Assembly: GCA_051867655.1 (NCBI GenBank)
Contig: JBJDYV010000018.1
Coordinates: 105,021-169,020 of the forward strand
Reading direction: 5' to 3'
Source: JAJPXI01 sp051867655
GTDB lineage: Bacteria > Bacillota > Clostridia > Oscillospirales > Oscillospiraceae
DNA length: 64,000 bases
Shown here: positions 43,838 through 52,419 of the stretch, one piece after another
Layout: every line of letters starts with the position of its first letter
Numbering within the stretch: position 1 is the first letter of the stretch
Notes under the pieces: generated by a model
Databases searched by the model: none
The model's input: only the letters and a program-made list of their open reading frames with translations
Told to the model about the DNA's origin: nothing
Position numbers and translations under genes: made by a program

Positions 43838-45379
43838 TTACAGCGGCATGTTGCCGCGCACGCGGCCCTCGCGCTTTTTGTTCTGCAGGACCTCCAGAGC
43901 CTCCATGATCTGGGCACGGGTCTCGGAGGGCTTGATGACCATATCCACGAAGCCGCGCTCGGCAGCCACGTAGGGAGTGGCGAAGCGGTCGGAGTACTCC
44001 TGGATCTTCTGAGCGCGGGTCTCAGCGGGATTCTCAGAGTCCTTGATCTCCTTGCGGAACACGATGTTGGCAGCGCCGGCAGCGCCCATAACGGCGATCT
44101 CGGCGGTGGGCCAGGCGTACACATGGTCGGCGCCCAGGTCCTTGGAGCACATGGCCAGGTAGGAACCGCCGTAGGCCTTGCGCAGGACCACGGTGATCTT
44201 GGGCACCTCGGCCACGGAGTAGACGTACAGCAGCTTGGCGCCGTGGCGGATGATGCCGGCATGCTCCTGATCCACGCCGGGCAGGAAGCCGGGCACGTCG
44301 ACCAGGTTCACCAGGGGCACGTTGAAGGCGTCGCAGCACTGGATGAAGCGGGAAGCCTTGTCGGAGGCGTTCACGTCCAGGGAGCCGCCCATGGAGAAGG
44401 GCTGGTTGGCGATGATGCCCACGCTGCGGCCGCCCACGCGGCCGAAGCCGGTGATGATGTTGTCGGCATAGTAGGGCTGGATCTGGAAGAAGGAGCCCTC
44501 ATCCACGATCTGATCGATGACGTCCAGCATGTCGTAGGGCATGTTGGAGGAGTCGGGGATGATCTCATCCAGGGCGGGACGCTCCTCGTCGCCCTTCTCA
44601 TAGGGCAGGACGGGAGGCTTCTCGTCGGCGTTGGAGGGAAGATAGCTCAGGATGTGGCGGACCTGCCACAGGCACTCCTCCTCGGTGGAGGCGGACAGAT
44701 GGGCAACACCGGACACGGTGGTGCAGGTCTCGGCGCCGCCCAGCTCCTCGGCGGTGACTTCCTCGCCGGTGGTGGCCTCAATGACGGCGGGGCCGGTGAT
44801 GAACATCTGGCTCTCCTGATCGACCATCAGGATGAAGTCAGTCAGAGCCGGAGAGTACACAGCGCCGCCGGCGCAGGGGCCCATGATGACGGAGATCTGG
44901 GGGATGTGGCCGGAGGCCAGGCTGTTGCGGTAGAAGATCTGGCCGTAGCCAGACAGGGCGTCCACGGCCTCCTGGATACGGGCGCCGCCGGAGTCGTTCA
45001 GACCGATGACAGGAGCGCCGGCCTGCATAGCCATATCCATGACCTTGCAGATCTTGGCGGCGTGCATCTCACCCAGGGAGCCGCCCTGGGCGGTAAAGTC
45101 CTGGGCGTAGACGAAGACCAGACGGCCGTCGATCTTGCCGTAGCCGGTGACCACGCCGTCGGCGGGGATCTCCTTCTTCTCCATACCGAAGTTGGAGCAG
45201 CGGTGGGTGACGAAACGGTCCACTTCCTTGAAGGTGCCGGGATCCAGCAGCAGGTCGATGCGCTCACGGGCGGTCTTCTTGCCCAGCGCATGCTGCTTCT
45301 CCACAGCCTTGGGGCCGCCGCAGCCCAGGATCTTGGCGGTCTTTTCCTCTAAGAGGTTCAGCTTATCAGCAGTGCTCAT
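43838..45379 (-). CDS. mmdA: Methylmalonyl-CoA/propionyl-CoA carboxyltransferase subunit
   Basis: A 513-residue biotin-dependent carboxyltransferase of the propionyl-CoA carboxylase beta type. FVYAQDFTAQGGSLGEMHAAKICKVMDMA and GGARIQEAVDALSGYG are N-terminal-half motifs; FNVPLVNLVDVPGFLPGVDQEHAGIIRHGAKLLYVY and YGGSYLAMCSKDLGAD those of the C-terminal half. It would transfer the carboxyl group of methylmalonyl-CoA to biotin for the Na+ pump. No biotin carrier gene is in the cluster. It lies 15 bp after the epimerase gene. Confidence 0.93.
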   Translation of the reverse strand: MSTADKLNLLEEKTAKILGCGGPKAVEKQHALGKKTARERIDLLLDPGTFKEVDRFVTHRCSNFGMEKKEIPADGVVTGYGKIDGRLVFVYAQDFTAQGGSLGEMHAAKICKVMDMAMQAGAPVIGLNDSGGARIQEAVDALSGYGQIFYRNSLASGHIPQISVIMGPCAGGAVYSPALTDFILMVDQESQMFITGPAVIEATTGEEVTAEELGGAETCTTVSGVAHLSASTEEECLWQVRHILSYLPSNADEKPPVLPYEKGDEERPALDEIIPDSSNMPYDMLDVIDQIVDEGSFFQIQPYYADNIITGFGRVGGRSVGIIANQPFSMGGSLDVNASDKASRFIQCCDAFNVPLVNLVDVPGFLPGVDQEHAGIIRHGAKLLYVYSVAEVPKITVVLRKAYGGSYLAMCSKDLGADHVYAWPTAEIAVMGAAGAANIVFRKEIKDSENPAETRAQKIQEYSDRFATPYVAAERGFVDMVIKPSETRAQIMEALEVLQNKKREGRVRGNMPL

Positions 45380-45394
45380 GCTTTTCCTCCTCGC

Positions 45395-45799
45395 TTACTT
45401 GCGCTCACACAGCTCCAGCAGGATGCCGTGGGTGGCCTTGGGATGGACAAAAGCGATGCTGGCATTGCCGGCGCCGTAGCGGGGAGTCTGGTCGATCAGG
45501 CGAACGTCCTTGGCCTTCAGCTCAGCCAGAGTCTCCTCGATGTTATCCACGCGCAGGGCGATGTGCTGGATGCCCTCGCCGTTCTTCTCGATGAACTTAG
45601 CGACGGCGCCGTCGCCGGTGGTGTCTTCCAGCAGCTCCAGCTCGCTCTCGCCGATGGGCAGGAAAGCCACCTTGACCTTCTGCTCCTCCACGATCTCGGT
45701 GCCGTGGGCCTTGACGCCCAGGGTGTCTTCATACCACTTGATCATCTCGTCAAGGTTCTTGACGGCGATGCCGATGTGGTCAACGCGGGTTACGTTCAT
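45395..45799 (-). CDS. mce: Methylmalonyl-CoA epimerase
   Basis: A 134-residue VOC-fold protein. VDHIGIAVKNLDEMIKWYEDTLG, ESELELLEDT, GIQHIALRVDNIEETL and HGILLELCE give the metal-binding His/Gln/Glu set. It interconverts the R and S forms of methylmalonyl-CoA. The gene overlaps meaB by 4 nt. Confidence 0.95.
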   Translation of the reverse strand: MNVTRVDHIGIAVKNLDEMIKWYEDTLGVKAHGTEIVEEQKVKVAFLPIGESELELLEDTTGDGAVAKFIEKNGEGIQHIALRVDNIEETLAELKAKDVRLIDQTPRYGAGNASIAFVHPKATHGILLELCERK

Positions 45800-46764
45800 G
45801 ATAATCTTCCTTCCATGATTTTTTGCAGCATATCCTCCACCCAGTGGAAGGGATTCTCCTTGTGGGCGAGGAAATTGTCAAAGGCTTGCTTGAATTCGGG
45901 GGACGCCAGGACGGGGTTCACGATCCTGCGGCCGAACTCATCCTGGATCAGGGTCAGAAGCTGCTGCTTCAGGCGGGCGGCGCGGCGCTTGTCGATCTCT
46001 CCCTCGCTCAAAAGGGTTTCAAACCGCGCGTCCAGGGTGTCGCACAGCTCATCCACGCCCTGGTTCTGGGAGGCGCACACCAGCATGACAGGCATGTTGC
46101 GCTTGCGCTCGTCCTCCTCCATGTCCAGCATGGTGCGCAGTTCGGTTGCCGTGCGGTCGGCGCCGGGGCGGTCGGCCTTGTTCACCACGAACAGGTCCCC
46201 GATCTCGAAAATGCCGGCCTTGATGGCCTGCACGTCGTCGCCCAGGCCGGGCACGGTGACCACCGCCACCACGTCGGCCACGTTGACCACTTCCACCTCG
46301 GACTGGCCCACGCCCACGGTCTCGATGATGACGACGTCATAGCCGCAGGCGTCCAGCACGTTGACCGCGCCGGAGCAGGCGGAGGACAGGCCGCCCAGCT
46401 GGCCGCGGGTACCCATGGAGCGGATAAACACGCCCTGGTCCAGGGTCAGATCGCCCATGCGCACCCGGTCGCCCAGAATGGCGCCGCCGGTGAAGGGAGA
46501 GGTGGGATCCACAGCCACGATACCGACCTTCAGGCCCTGGGCGCGCCAGTGTTTGGCCAGCTTGTCGGTCATGGTGGACTTGCCCGCCCCCGGAGGGCCG
46601 GTGACGCCGACGATCTTTGCCTTGCCGGTGTGGGGCCAGAGCTTGGCCAGAACGGCCTGGGCCTCCTGGCCGCCCCGCTCGACGGCGGAGATCAGCCGGG
46701 AGGTGGACCGCTTATCCCCCTGCTGGCCATTGGCCAGCAGGGTATCCACATCAGGGGTCCCCAT
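45796..46764 (-). CDS. meaB: Methylmalonyl-CoA mutase-associated GTPase MeaB
   Basis: A 322-residue G3E-family GTPase: Walker A GPPGAGKSTMTD, the switch DPTSPFTGGAILGDRVRM, and the NKAD-type motif VVNKADRPGADRT. It gates cofactor loading and protects the B12 mutase. It follows the B12-binding subunit by 1 nt, with no visible ribosome site, so translation is probably coupled. Confidence 0.95.
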   Translation of the reverse strand: MGTPDVDTLLANGQQGDKRSTSRLISAVERGGQEAQAVLAKLWPHTGKAKIVGVTGPPGAGKSTMTDKLAKHWRAQGLKVGIVAVDPTSPFTGGAILGDRVRMGDLTLDQGVFIRSMGTRGQLGGLSSACSGAVNVLDACGYDVVIIETVGVGQSEVEVVNVADVVAVVTVPGLGDDVQAIKAGIFEIGDLFVVNKADRPGADRTATELRTMLDMEEDERKRNMPVMLVCASQNQGVDELCDTLDARFETLLSEGEIDKRRAARLKQQLLTLIQDEFGRRIVNPVLASPEFKQAFDNFLAHKENPFHWVEDMLQKIMEGRLS

Positions 46765-46765
46765 A

Positions 46766-47161
46766 TCAGGAGCAGTGCTCCTTCAGGAATTCGATGGTGG
46801 CGCTGGTGGGAGTGCCGGGGGTGAAGACCTCGGCGATGCCGGCGGCCTTCAGGCCGGGGATATCCTCCTCGGGGATGACGCCGCCGCCGAACACCAGGAT
46901 GTCGCCGGCGCCCTTTTCCTTCAGCATCTCCACGACCTTGGGGAACAGGTAGTTGTGGGCGCCGGACAGCAGGGACAGGCCCACAGCGTCCACGTCCTCG
47001 TCGATGGCCGCGGCCACGATCTGCTCGGGGGACTGGCGCAGGCCGGTGTAAATGACCTCAAAGCCGGCGTCACGCAGAGCGCGGGCAACCACCTTGGCGC
47101 CGCGGTCATGACCGTCCAGGCCCGGCTTGGCAATCAGGACACGAATCTTTTTCTCACTCAT
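46766..47161 (-). CDS. mcmB: Methylmalonyl-CoA mutase, B12-binding subunit
   Basis: A 131-residue cobalamin-binding domain. DGHDRGAK is the DxHxxG base-off motif; LSLLSGAHNYLFPKV and LVFGGGVIPEEDIPGLKAAG complete the fold. It pairs with the separate catalytic subunit just upstream (1-nt gap), the split arrangement found in archaea and many Clostridia. GGAGGT precedes the ATG. Confidence 0.94.
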   Translation of the reverse strand: MSEKKIRVLIAKPGLDGHDRGAKVVARALRDAGFEVIYTGLRQSPEQIVAAAIDEDVDAVGLSLLSGAHNYLFPKVVEMLKEKGAGDILVFGGGVIPEEDIPGLKAAGIAEVFTPGTPTSATIEFLKEHCS

Positions 47162-47162
47162 C

Positions 47163-48809
47163 TTACAGTACCTCCAGAGGACGATATTCACCAAAGACAG
47201 CGCGCAGCTCGTTGCAGATCTCGCCCTCGGTGGCGTACACGCGGGCGCAGTCCAGGATGAAGGGCATCAGGTTGGCGTCGGTGGCGGCAGCGGCACGCAG
47301 GGCCTCCAGGCGCTGCTTGACAATAACGTTGTCGCGGCCTTCCTTCATCTTGTGCAGCTTGGCGATCTGATGGTCGGCCACGGTGGACTCCACGCGCAGC
47401 AGGCCCTTCGCCGGGGGCTCCTCGATCTGGAACTTGTTGACGCCGACCACGATCTGCTCGCCGGCCTCCATGGCCTTCTGGTAGTTGTAGGAGCTGTCGG
47501 CGATCTCACGCTGGATGTAGCCCTGCTCGATGGCCTTGACAGCGCCGCCCATATCATCGATCTTGGCAATATACTCGCTGGCGATACGCTCGATCTCGTC
47601 GGTCAGGTGCTCCACATAGTAGGAGCCGGCCAGCGGGTCGATGGTGTCGGCCACGCCGGACTCGTAGGCGACGATCTGCTGCGTACGCAGAGCGATGCGC
47701 ACGGAGTCCTCGGTGGGCAGAGCCAGGGCCTCGTCACGGCTGTTGGTGTGCAGGGACTGGGTACCGCCCATGACGGCGGCCAGGGTCTGGATGGCCACAC
47801 GGACGATGTTGTTGTCCGGCTGCTGGGCGGTCAGCGTGGAACCGCCGGTCTGGGTGTGGAAGCGCAGCATCTGAGAGCGCTCCTTCTTGGCGTGGAAACG
47901 CTCCTTCATGATCTTGGCCCACAGGCGGCGGGCGGCGCGGTACTTGGCCACCTCTTCCAGCAGGTTATTGTGGGCGTTGAAGAAGAAGGACAGGCGGCCC
48001 GCGAAGTCGTCCACGTCCATGCCGGCCTTGATGGCGGCGTCCACATAAGCGATACCGTCGGCCAGCGTGAAGGCCACTTCCTGGGCGGCGGTGGCGCCGG
48101 CCTCACGGATGTGATAGCCGGAGATGGAGATGGTGTTCCACTTGGGCACTTCCTTGGAGCAGAACTCAAAGATGTTGGTGATCAGACGCATGGAGGGCGC
48201 GGGCGGGAAGATGTATGTACCGCGGGCGGCGTACTCCTTCAGAATATCGTTCTGAATGGTGCCCATCAGCTTGTCGGCGGGAACGCCCTGCTTCTCAGCG
48301 GCGGCGATGTAGAAGGCCAGCAGCACGCTGGCGGGAGCATTGATGGTCATAGAAGCGGAGACCTTGTCCAGGGGGATATCCTTGAACAGGATCTCCATAT
48401 CGGCCAGGGAGTCGATGGCGACGCCCACCTTGCCCACCTCGCCGGTGGCCATGGGGTCGTCGGAGTCGTAGCCGATCTGGGTGGGCAGGTCGAAGGCGAT
48501 GGACAGACCGGTCTGGCCCTGCTCCAGCAAATACTTGTAACGGTTGTTGGACTCCTCGGCAGTCGCGAAGCCCGCGTACTGACGCATGGTCCAGAAACGG
48601 CCGCGGTACATGGTGGGCTGCACGCCGCGGGTAAAGGGATACTGGCCGGGATAACCCAGCTTTTCATCGTAATCCCCGGTCACATCGTCGGGGGTGTAGA
48701 GCCGCTCGGTGGACACCGAGGTGGCGGAGAAGGATTCGCGCCGCTCGCCGTTCTTGGCCAGGGCCTTGGCCAGCGTGGTCTCCTCCCACTGCTTTTTCAT
48801 TTCGGACAT
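47163..48809 (-). CDS. mcmA: Methylmalonyl-CoA mutase, catalytic subunit
   Basis: A 548-residue B12-mutase barrel. WTMRQYAGFATA holds the Thr/Arg/Tyr triad that binds the methylmalonyl carboxylate, and KEYAARGTYIFPP keeps the Arg that isobutyryl-CoA mutase replaces by Gln; so methylmalonyl-CoA rather than isobutyryl-CoA is expected. FHTQTGGSTLTAQQP and NSRDEALALPTE are also typical. It converts succinyl-CoA to methylmalonyl-CoA or the reverse. In this operon it would feed the Na+-pumping decarboxylase. Confidence 0.94.
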   Translation of the reverse strand: MSEMKKQWEETTLAKALAKNGERRESFSATSVSTERLYTPDDVTGDYDEKLGYPGQYPFTRGVQPTMYRGRFWTMRQYAGFATAEESNNRYKYLLEQGQTGLSIAFDLPTQIGYDSDDPMATGEVGKVGVAIDSLADMEILFKDIPLDKVSASMTINAPASVLLAFYIAAAEKQGVPADKLMGTIQNDILKEYAARGTYIFPPAPSMRLITNIFEFCSKEVPKWNTISISGYHIREAGATAAQEVAFTLADGIAYVDAAIKAGMDVDDFAGRLSFFFNAHNNLLEEVAKYRAARRLWAKIMKERFHAKKERSQMLRFHTQTGGSTLTAQQPDNNIVRVAIQTLAAVMGGTQSLHTNSRDEALALPTEDSVRIALRTQQIVAYESGVADTIDPLAGSYYVEHLTDEIERIASEYIAKIDDMGGAVKAIEQGYIQREIADSSYNYQKAMEAGEQIVVGVNKFQIEEPPAKGLLRVESTVADHQIAKLHKMKEGRDNVIVKQRLEALRAAAATDANLMPFILDCARVYATEGEICNELRAVFGEYRPLEVL

Positions 48810-48928
48810 TCCTTTTCACACTCCGTAAAAGGCGGCGGAGCTTCAACTCCGCGCCGGTTTTCTTACCCTGAAAACGGCGGCCACGCAATGAATGACATGA
48901 CCGCCGCTTTCCAGCATTTTGATATGAA

Positions 48929-49735
48929 TTACTTGCCGGTCTCGAACCGGAAAGTCTGGTCGGGGTCGGTGAGGGCGAGCACGCGCACACCGGAACCCTC
49001 GCCCATGACGAAACGCCAGGGGAAGGCAGCAAAGAAGCAGCGCTTGCCGGTGACTTCATCGAAGTCGCCGCCTTCCTTGCGGTAGCCGTCGTCGCCCACG
49101 TTCTCGATGCCGGGGATACCGCCCTCGACCATCAGGAACTTGTGGCCCGGCTCCCACAGGGGGAAGTCGATCTTGGGATCGCGGCCATACTCGGCCTTCC
49201 ACTCATCGATCAGATGGGGATGGGTGGGGCCAAGGCCATGGTCCACCAGCTTGGTGGCCATGGGATGGTCGTTGGCCTGGCAGCCGTAGCCGACCATCTT
49301 GACCTTCTTCTCAACAAACCACTTGGCCAGCTCGCCGGTAGCGCCGCAGCCATAAGCAAAGTAGTCGTCGCTGTCGGTCCAGATGTGGTGCTGATCGGTG
49401 TTGATCATGACGATGTCGCCTTCCTTGATGACGTCGTCAAACTTCTGCAGATCCTCGGGCTCGATCTTGCCCCACTTGCCCTTGGGAATGTGCAGGGCAA
49501 CGCCGGTGCCGAAGAAGCGCCACAGGGGGTACTGGGTGATGTCGGGGGTCAGCTCGGTCACATGCAGAGGGGCGTCCATGTGGGTGCCGCGGTGCATGAT
49601 GCCCTCCCACTGAACGTTGTACATGCCGTCGAAAGCGTGGAAGCGGATGACTTCCTCCTTCAGGTTGCAGCCGGAGGGCCACTGGGGCATAAACGGCTCA
49701 AAGGTATGGGACAGGTCAAAAATCTGAACACTCAT
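48929..49735 (-). CDS. Cyclase-family metal-dependent hydrolase 1
   Basis: A 268-residue protein of the cyclase / kynurenine formamidase / isatin hydrolase family. HRGTHMDAPLH is the HxGTHxDxP metal motif, with a second histidine set in INTDQHHIW and VGYGCQANDHPMATKLVDHGLGPTHPHL. Such enzymes hydrolyse cyclic amides, lactones and 1,3-diketone-like rings with Mn or Zn. The gene follows cyclase 2 and precedes the mutase operon. AAAGGAGAG lies 7 nt before the ATG at 49735. Opening of dihydrophloroglucinol or another reduced phenol ring is an inference from the operon. Confidence 0.8.
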   Translation of the reverse strand: MSVQIFDLSHTFEPFMPQWPSGCNLKEEVIRFHAFDGMYNVQWEGIMHRGTHMDAPLHVTELTPDITQYPLWRFFGTGVALHIPKGKWGKIEPEDLQKFDDVIKEGDIVMINTDQHHIWTDSDDYFAYGCGATGELAKWFVEKKVKMVGYGCQANDHPMATKLVDHGLGPTHPHLIDEWKAEYGRDPKIDFPLWEPGHKFLMVEGGIPGIENVGDDGYRKEGGDFDEVTGKRCFFAAFPWRFVMGEGSGVRVLALTDPDQTFRFETGK

Positions 49736-49759
49736 GTCGTTACTCTCCTTTCCTCTCAA

Positions 49760-50641
49760 TTAAAAGGCTTCGCCCTTGTCGATGCGGACATTGCCGCTGG
49801 GATCCAGGATCGCGGTGAAGCGGACGGGGCAGGCGTCGCCGCGGCGGATCTTCCAAGGAGCAGCGTACATGGTCACGCGCTTGCCGGTGATGTCGTCCAC
49901 ATCGCCGGACATCTGCTGGATGACAGGGATGCCGGCCTTGGCCAGAGCCTTGTGAGCGGGATAGAAGCCGGGATAATCCTCCATGGCGTCACGGCCGGTC
50001 TCCTCCTTGTAGGTGGGAACCAGGCGGCGCATGAAGGGGCCGGGACGGCCGGTGTGAGCGGTCAGGACGGTAGCGACGGGGCAGTCCACATAGGGCATAT
50101 CCACGGCGACCAGCTTGACCTTCTTGGAGACCAGGTACTCGGCGGCGTCCTTGGTCAGGCCGGGAGCCTGGCCGAAGTACTCCAGGGAGTCGGAATACTT
50201 GTGGTGCCAGCCGGTGTTGATGGCGACCATATCACCCTCGCGGATCTCACCGGCGGCCTTCAGATCGTCCGCGGTGATCTTGTCCCAGTTGCCCTTGTTG
50301 CGCAGGTCCAGGATGATGCCGTTGCCGAAGAAGTGGTCGGTGGTCAGCGTCTCCAGGTCGTCGCCATAGCAGTACATATGGATGGGGGCGATCATGTGAG
50401 TGCCGGTATGGAAGTTGGTGCGGACCTTGAACGCCTGCACGCCGAACTGAGCGTGCTTCACGCCGTGGTCAAAAATAACGTCAGCGTCGCCGGGATAGGA
50501 GGGGACGCCGGTACCCCACACGTGGCTGAGTTCATAGAACACCAGGCCGTTGTAGGGGTCAACGACAGGGCCGACATGGGGATCTTCCAGAGGGGTGTAA
50601 TCCTTATACTGTTCCAGTTCTTCAAAATTGGGCGGTAGCAT
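49760..50641 (-). CDS. Cyclase-family metal-dependent hydrolase 2
   Basis: A 293-residue paralogue of the next gene. The metal motif is changed to HTGTHMIAPIHM, so the usual Asp of HxGTHxD is Ile; other likely ligands (INTGWHHKYSDS, LTAHTGRPGPF) remain. Either it binds metal with fewer ligands or has another specificity. It is the first gene of the 12-kb run. AAGGAGG is 8 nt before the ATG at 50641; a second ATG two codons upstream is too near to it. Confidence 0.78.
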   Translation of the reverse strand: MLPPNFEELEQYKDYTPLEDPHVGPVVDPYNGLVFYELSHVWGTGVPSYPGDADVIFDHGVKHAQFGVQAFKVRTNFHTGTHMIAPIHMYCYGDDLETLTTDHFFGNGIILDLRNKGNWDKITADDLKAAGEIREGDMVAINTGWHHKYSDSLEYFGQAPGLTKDAAEYLVSKKVKLVAVDMPYVDCPVATVLTAHTGRPGPFMRRLVPTYKEETGRDAMEDYPGFYPAHKALAKAGIPVIQQMSGDVDDITGKRVTMYAAPWKIRRGDACPVRFTAILDPSGNVRIDKGEAF

Positions 50642-50805
50642 TTGCATAACCTCCTTATAACTTTTAGAAAGGCGCCGCACGGAGTTGCACGTCAAATCCT
50701 TCCTATTTTGATACATGTCCATGGTACCAGACTCCTGTCAAATTTTCTACAGATTTTTTTTACAAAAGGGTCAAAATTTTTTTGGGCACTTCCTACCAAC
50801 GGGCG

Positions 50806-50834
50806 TTGAACTGTCTCATAGATTGTGCTATATT
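50806..50834 (+). promoter_or_regulatory. Promoter of the PucR-type regulator gene
   Basis: TTGAAC (50806-50811), 17-bp spacer, TATATT (50829-50834), about 50 bp before the TTG start. The minus-strand promoter of the cyclase operon must lie in the same 240-bp divergent region, but only -35-like TTGACC and TTGACA were found there, without a good -10. Confidence 0.65.
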
Positions 50835-50883
50835 TAGTGTGGTAAATTATGATTGGCACTCGATATCCTGGAGGGATTTTTTC

Positions 50884-52359
50884 TTGAAACTGAGCATGTG
50901 GACACTGAGCGGCTGGCTGGAGCGCAGAGGGTTCAACCCCACTCCCATCATCTCCAACGGCAAGCCCTCTTTGACCGGCCCCCGCTTTATGCAGCGCGGC
51001 GTGCCGGGTTCTGATACGGTGGGGATCATCCCCGCCAGCAATGTCACCGGCGGTGCAGGGTATCAAACCGCCTTGACCAACGACGTGGATCTGGTCTTCA
51101 TCCCCGACGCCGACCCCGTGGAGGTCCATAACGAGATCACCCGCTGCTTTGAATCCTTCAACCAGTGGGAGCGCTCCCTGCTGATGGTCCTGGTGGACGG
51201 CGGCAGCCTGCAGGACCTGCTGGACGTGGCCCACCAGGTCTTCAAGCAGCCCATGTTCATCAAAGGCGACTCCAGCTGGGTGTTCGCCATCACGCCGGGC
51301 TATGACCCCTCGGTCCACCCGGACTGGGCCAACCTGGAGCGCTCGGCCGTCAACCGCACCGCCGACTTCGAATCGGTCAAGACGGTCAGCCTGGACCCGG
51401 AATTCCAAAAGGTCTTTCTCCAGCGCTACCCCGCCCTGCTCCGCTCCCCCTTCTACGGCGGCATGGTGCTGCGCACCAACGTGTGGGTGGACGGGCAGCG
51501 GGTATGTGAGATCGTGGCCCTGGAGTACAAGGACCACTTCAACCCCGGCGACACCCACCTGATGCAGGTGTTCTCCGACATGGTGTCCCGCTACATCTCG
51601 GCCAACCGCTCCCTGTACTTCTCCTTCTCCGGCCTGACCAATTTCTTCACCGGCCTTCTGGACCAGCAGGAGTGCAACCCGGCCAACCTGCAGACCGTGC
51701 GCGAGGCCACCGGCTGGCGGGAGGAGGACTCCATGGCCGTGGCGGTCATCCGGGAGCACGCCCGGTGCGAGACCCCCCTGCTGGGCGTGCTGCGGGAAAA
51801 GCTGGTGGAGCAGATGCCCAACTCCTGCGTGTTCCACTATGACGGCGGGGTGGTGTGCGTCTTCAACGTCACCAAGAGCAAGGGCTACATCAAGGCGGTG
51901 GACCGGCTGGGCGAGCTGATCCCCTCCGACCCCTTCACCTGGGGCGTCAGCTATGACTACACGGGGCTGGAGCGTGTGCCGGAGTTCTACCGCCAGGCGC
52001 TGACCGCCCTGGAGACCGCCGAGAAGCTGGGACGCACCCACGCCACCATGTACCAGGCGGCCTGTACCTGCATCTCCGCCGAATTAAAGGAGATCCCCGG
52101 CCTTCAGAACTTTGTCCACCCCGACCTGCGCCGGCTGGAGGAGGTGGACCGCCGGGGCGACTCCCAGTACGTCCACACTCTGTTCGAGTTCCTGCTCTGC
52201 GGCGGCAACTACACCGACACCGCCTCCCGCCTGGGCCTGCACCGCAACAGCCTGATCTACCGCATGTCCCGCATCCAGGAGATCATCACCAGCGACCTGG
52301 CCGACCACCAGAACCGCCAGCTGCTGCTGTACTCCTATTTCCTGCTGGGGTGGAATTGA
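50884..52359 (+). CDS. PucR/CdaR-type transcriptional regulator
   Basis: A 491-residue regulator. The C-terminal helix-turn-helix (LFEFLLCGGNYTDTASRLGLHRNSLIYRMSRIQEI) is that of the PucR/CdaR family; the middle (about 250-400) looks like the GGDEF-derived CdaR domain, and the N-terminal 200 residues are a sensor region I do not recognise. The start is taken as TTG at 50884, 8 nt after GGAGGG; an ATG four codons later has worse spacing. It is divergent from the cyclase-methylmalonyl-CoA-transhydroxylase run and is its most likely regulator. Confidence 0.85.
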   Translation: MKLSMWTLSGWLERRGFNPTPIISNGKPSLTGPRFMQRGVPGSDTVGIIPASNVTGGAGYQTALTNDVDLVFIPDADPVEVHNEITRCFESFNQWERSLLMVLVDGGSLQDLLDVAHQVFKQPMFIKGDSSWVFAITPGYDPSVHPDWANLERSAVNRTADFESVKTVSLDPEFQKVFLQRYPALLRSPFYGGMVLRTNVWVDGQRVCEIVALEYKDHFNPGDTHLMQVFSDMVSRYISANRSLYFSFSGLTNFFTGLLDQQECNPANLQTVREATGWREEDSMAVAVIREHARCETPLLGVLREKLVEQMPNSCVFHYDGGVVCVFNVTKSKGYIKAVDRLGELIPSDPFTWGVSYDYTGLERVPEFYRQALTALETAEKLGRTHATMYQAACTCISAELKEIPGLQNFVHPDLRRLEEVDRRGDSQYVHTLFEFLLCGGNYTDTASRLGLHRNSLIYRMSRIQEIITSDLADHQNRQLLLYSYFLLGWN

Positions 52360-52370
52360 TCCATACAGAG

Positions 52371-52402
52371 ACAAAGAGCCTGCCGGCCGGCAGGCTCTTT
52401 GT
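52371..52402. terminator. Bidirectional terminator between PucR and SLH genes
   Basis: ACAAAGAGCCTGCC and GGCAGGCTCTTTGT pair perfectly around CGGC, between two convergent genes, with T's on both outgoing strands. Confidence 0.9.
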
Positions 52403-52419
52403 TATTTTACTTTCATTTT

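Noticed and set aside
47163..48809. Isobutyryl-CoA or ethylmalonyl-CoA mutase
   Set aside because: The Tyr in WTMRQY and the Arg in KEYAARGTY are methylmalonyl-CoA mutase residues, and epimerase and carboxyltransferase genes follow.
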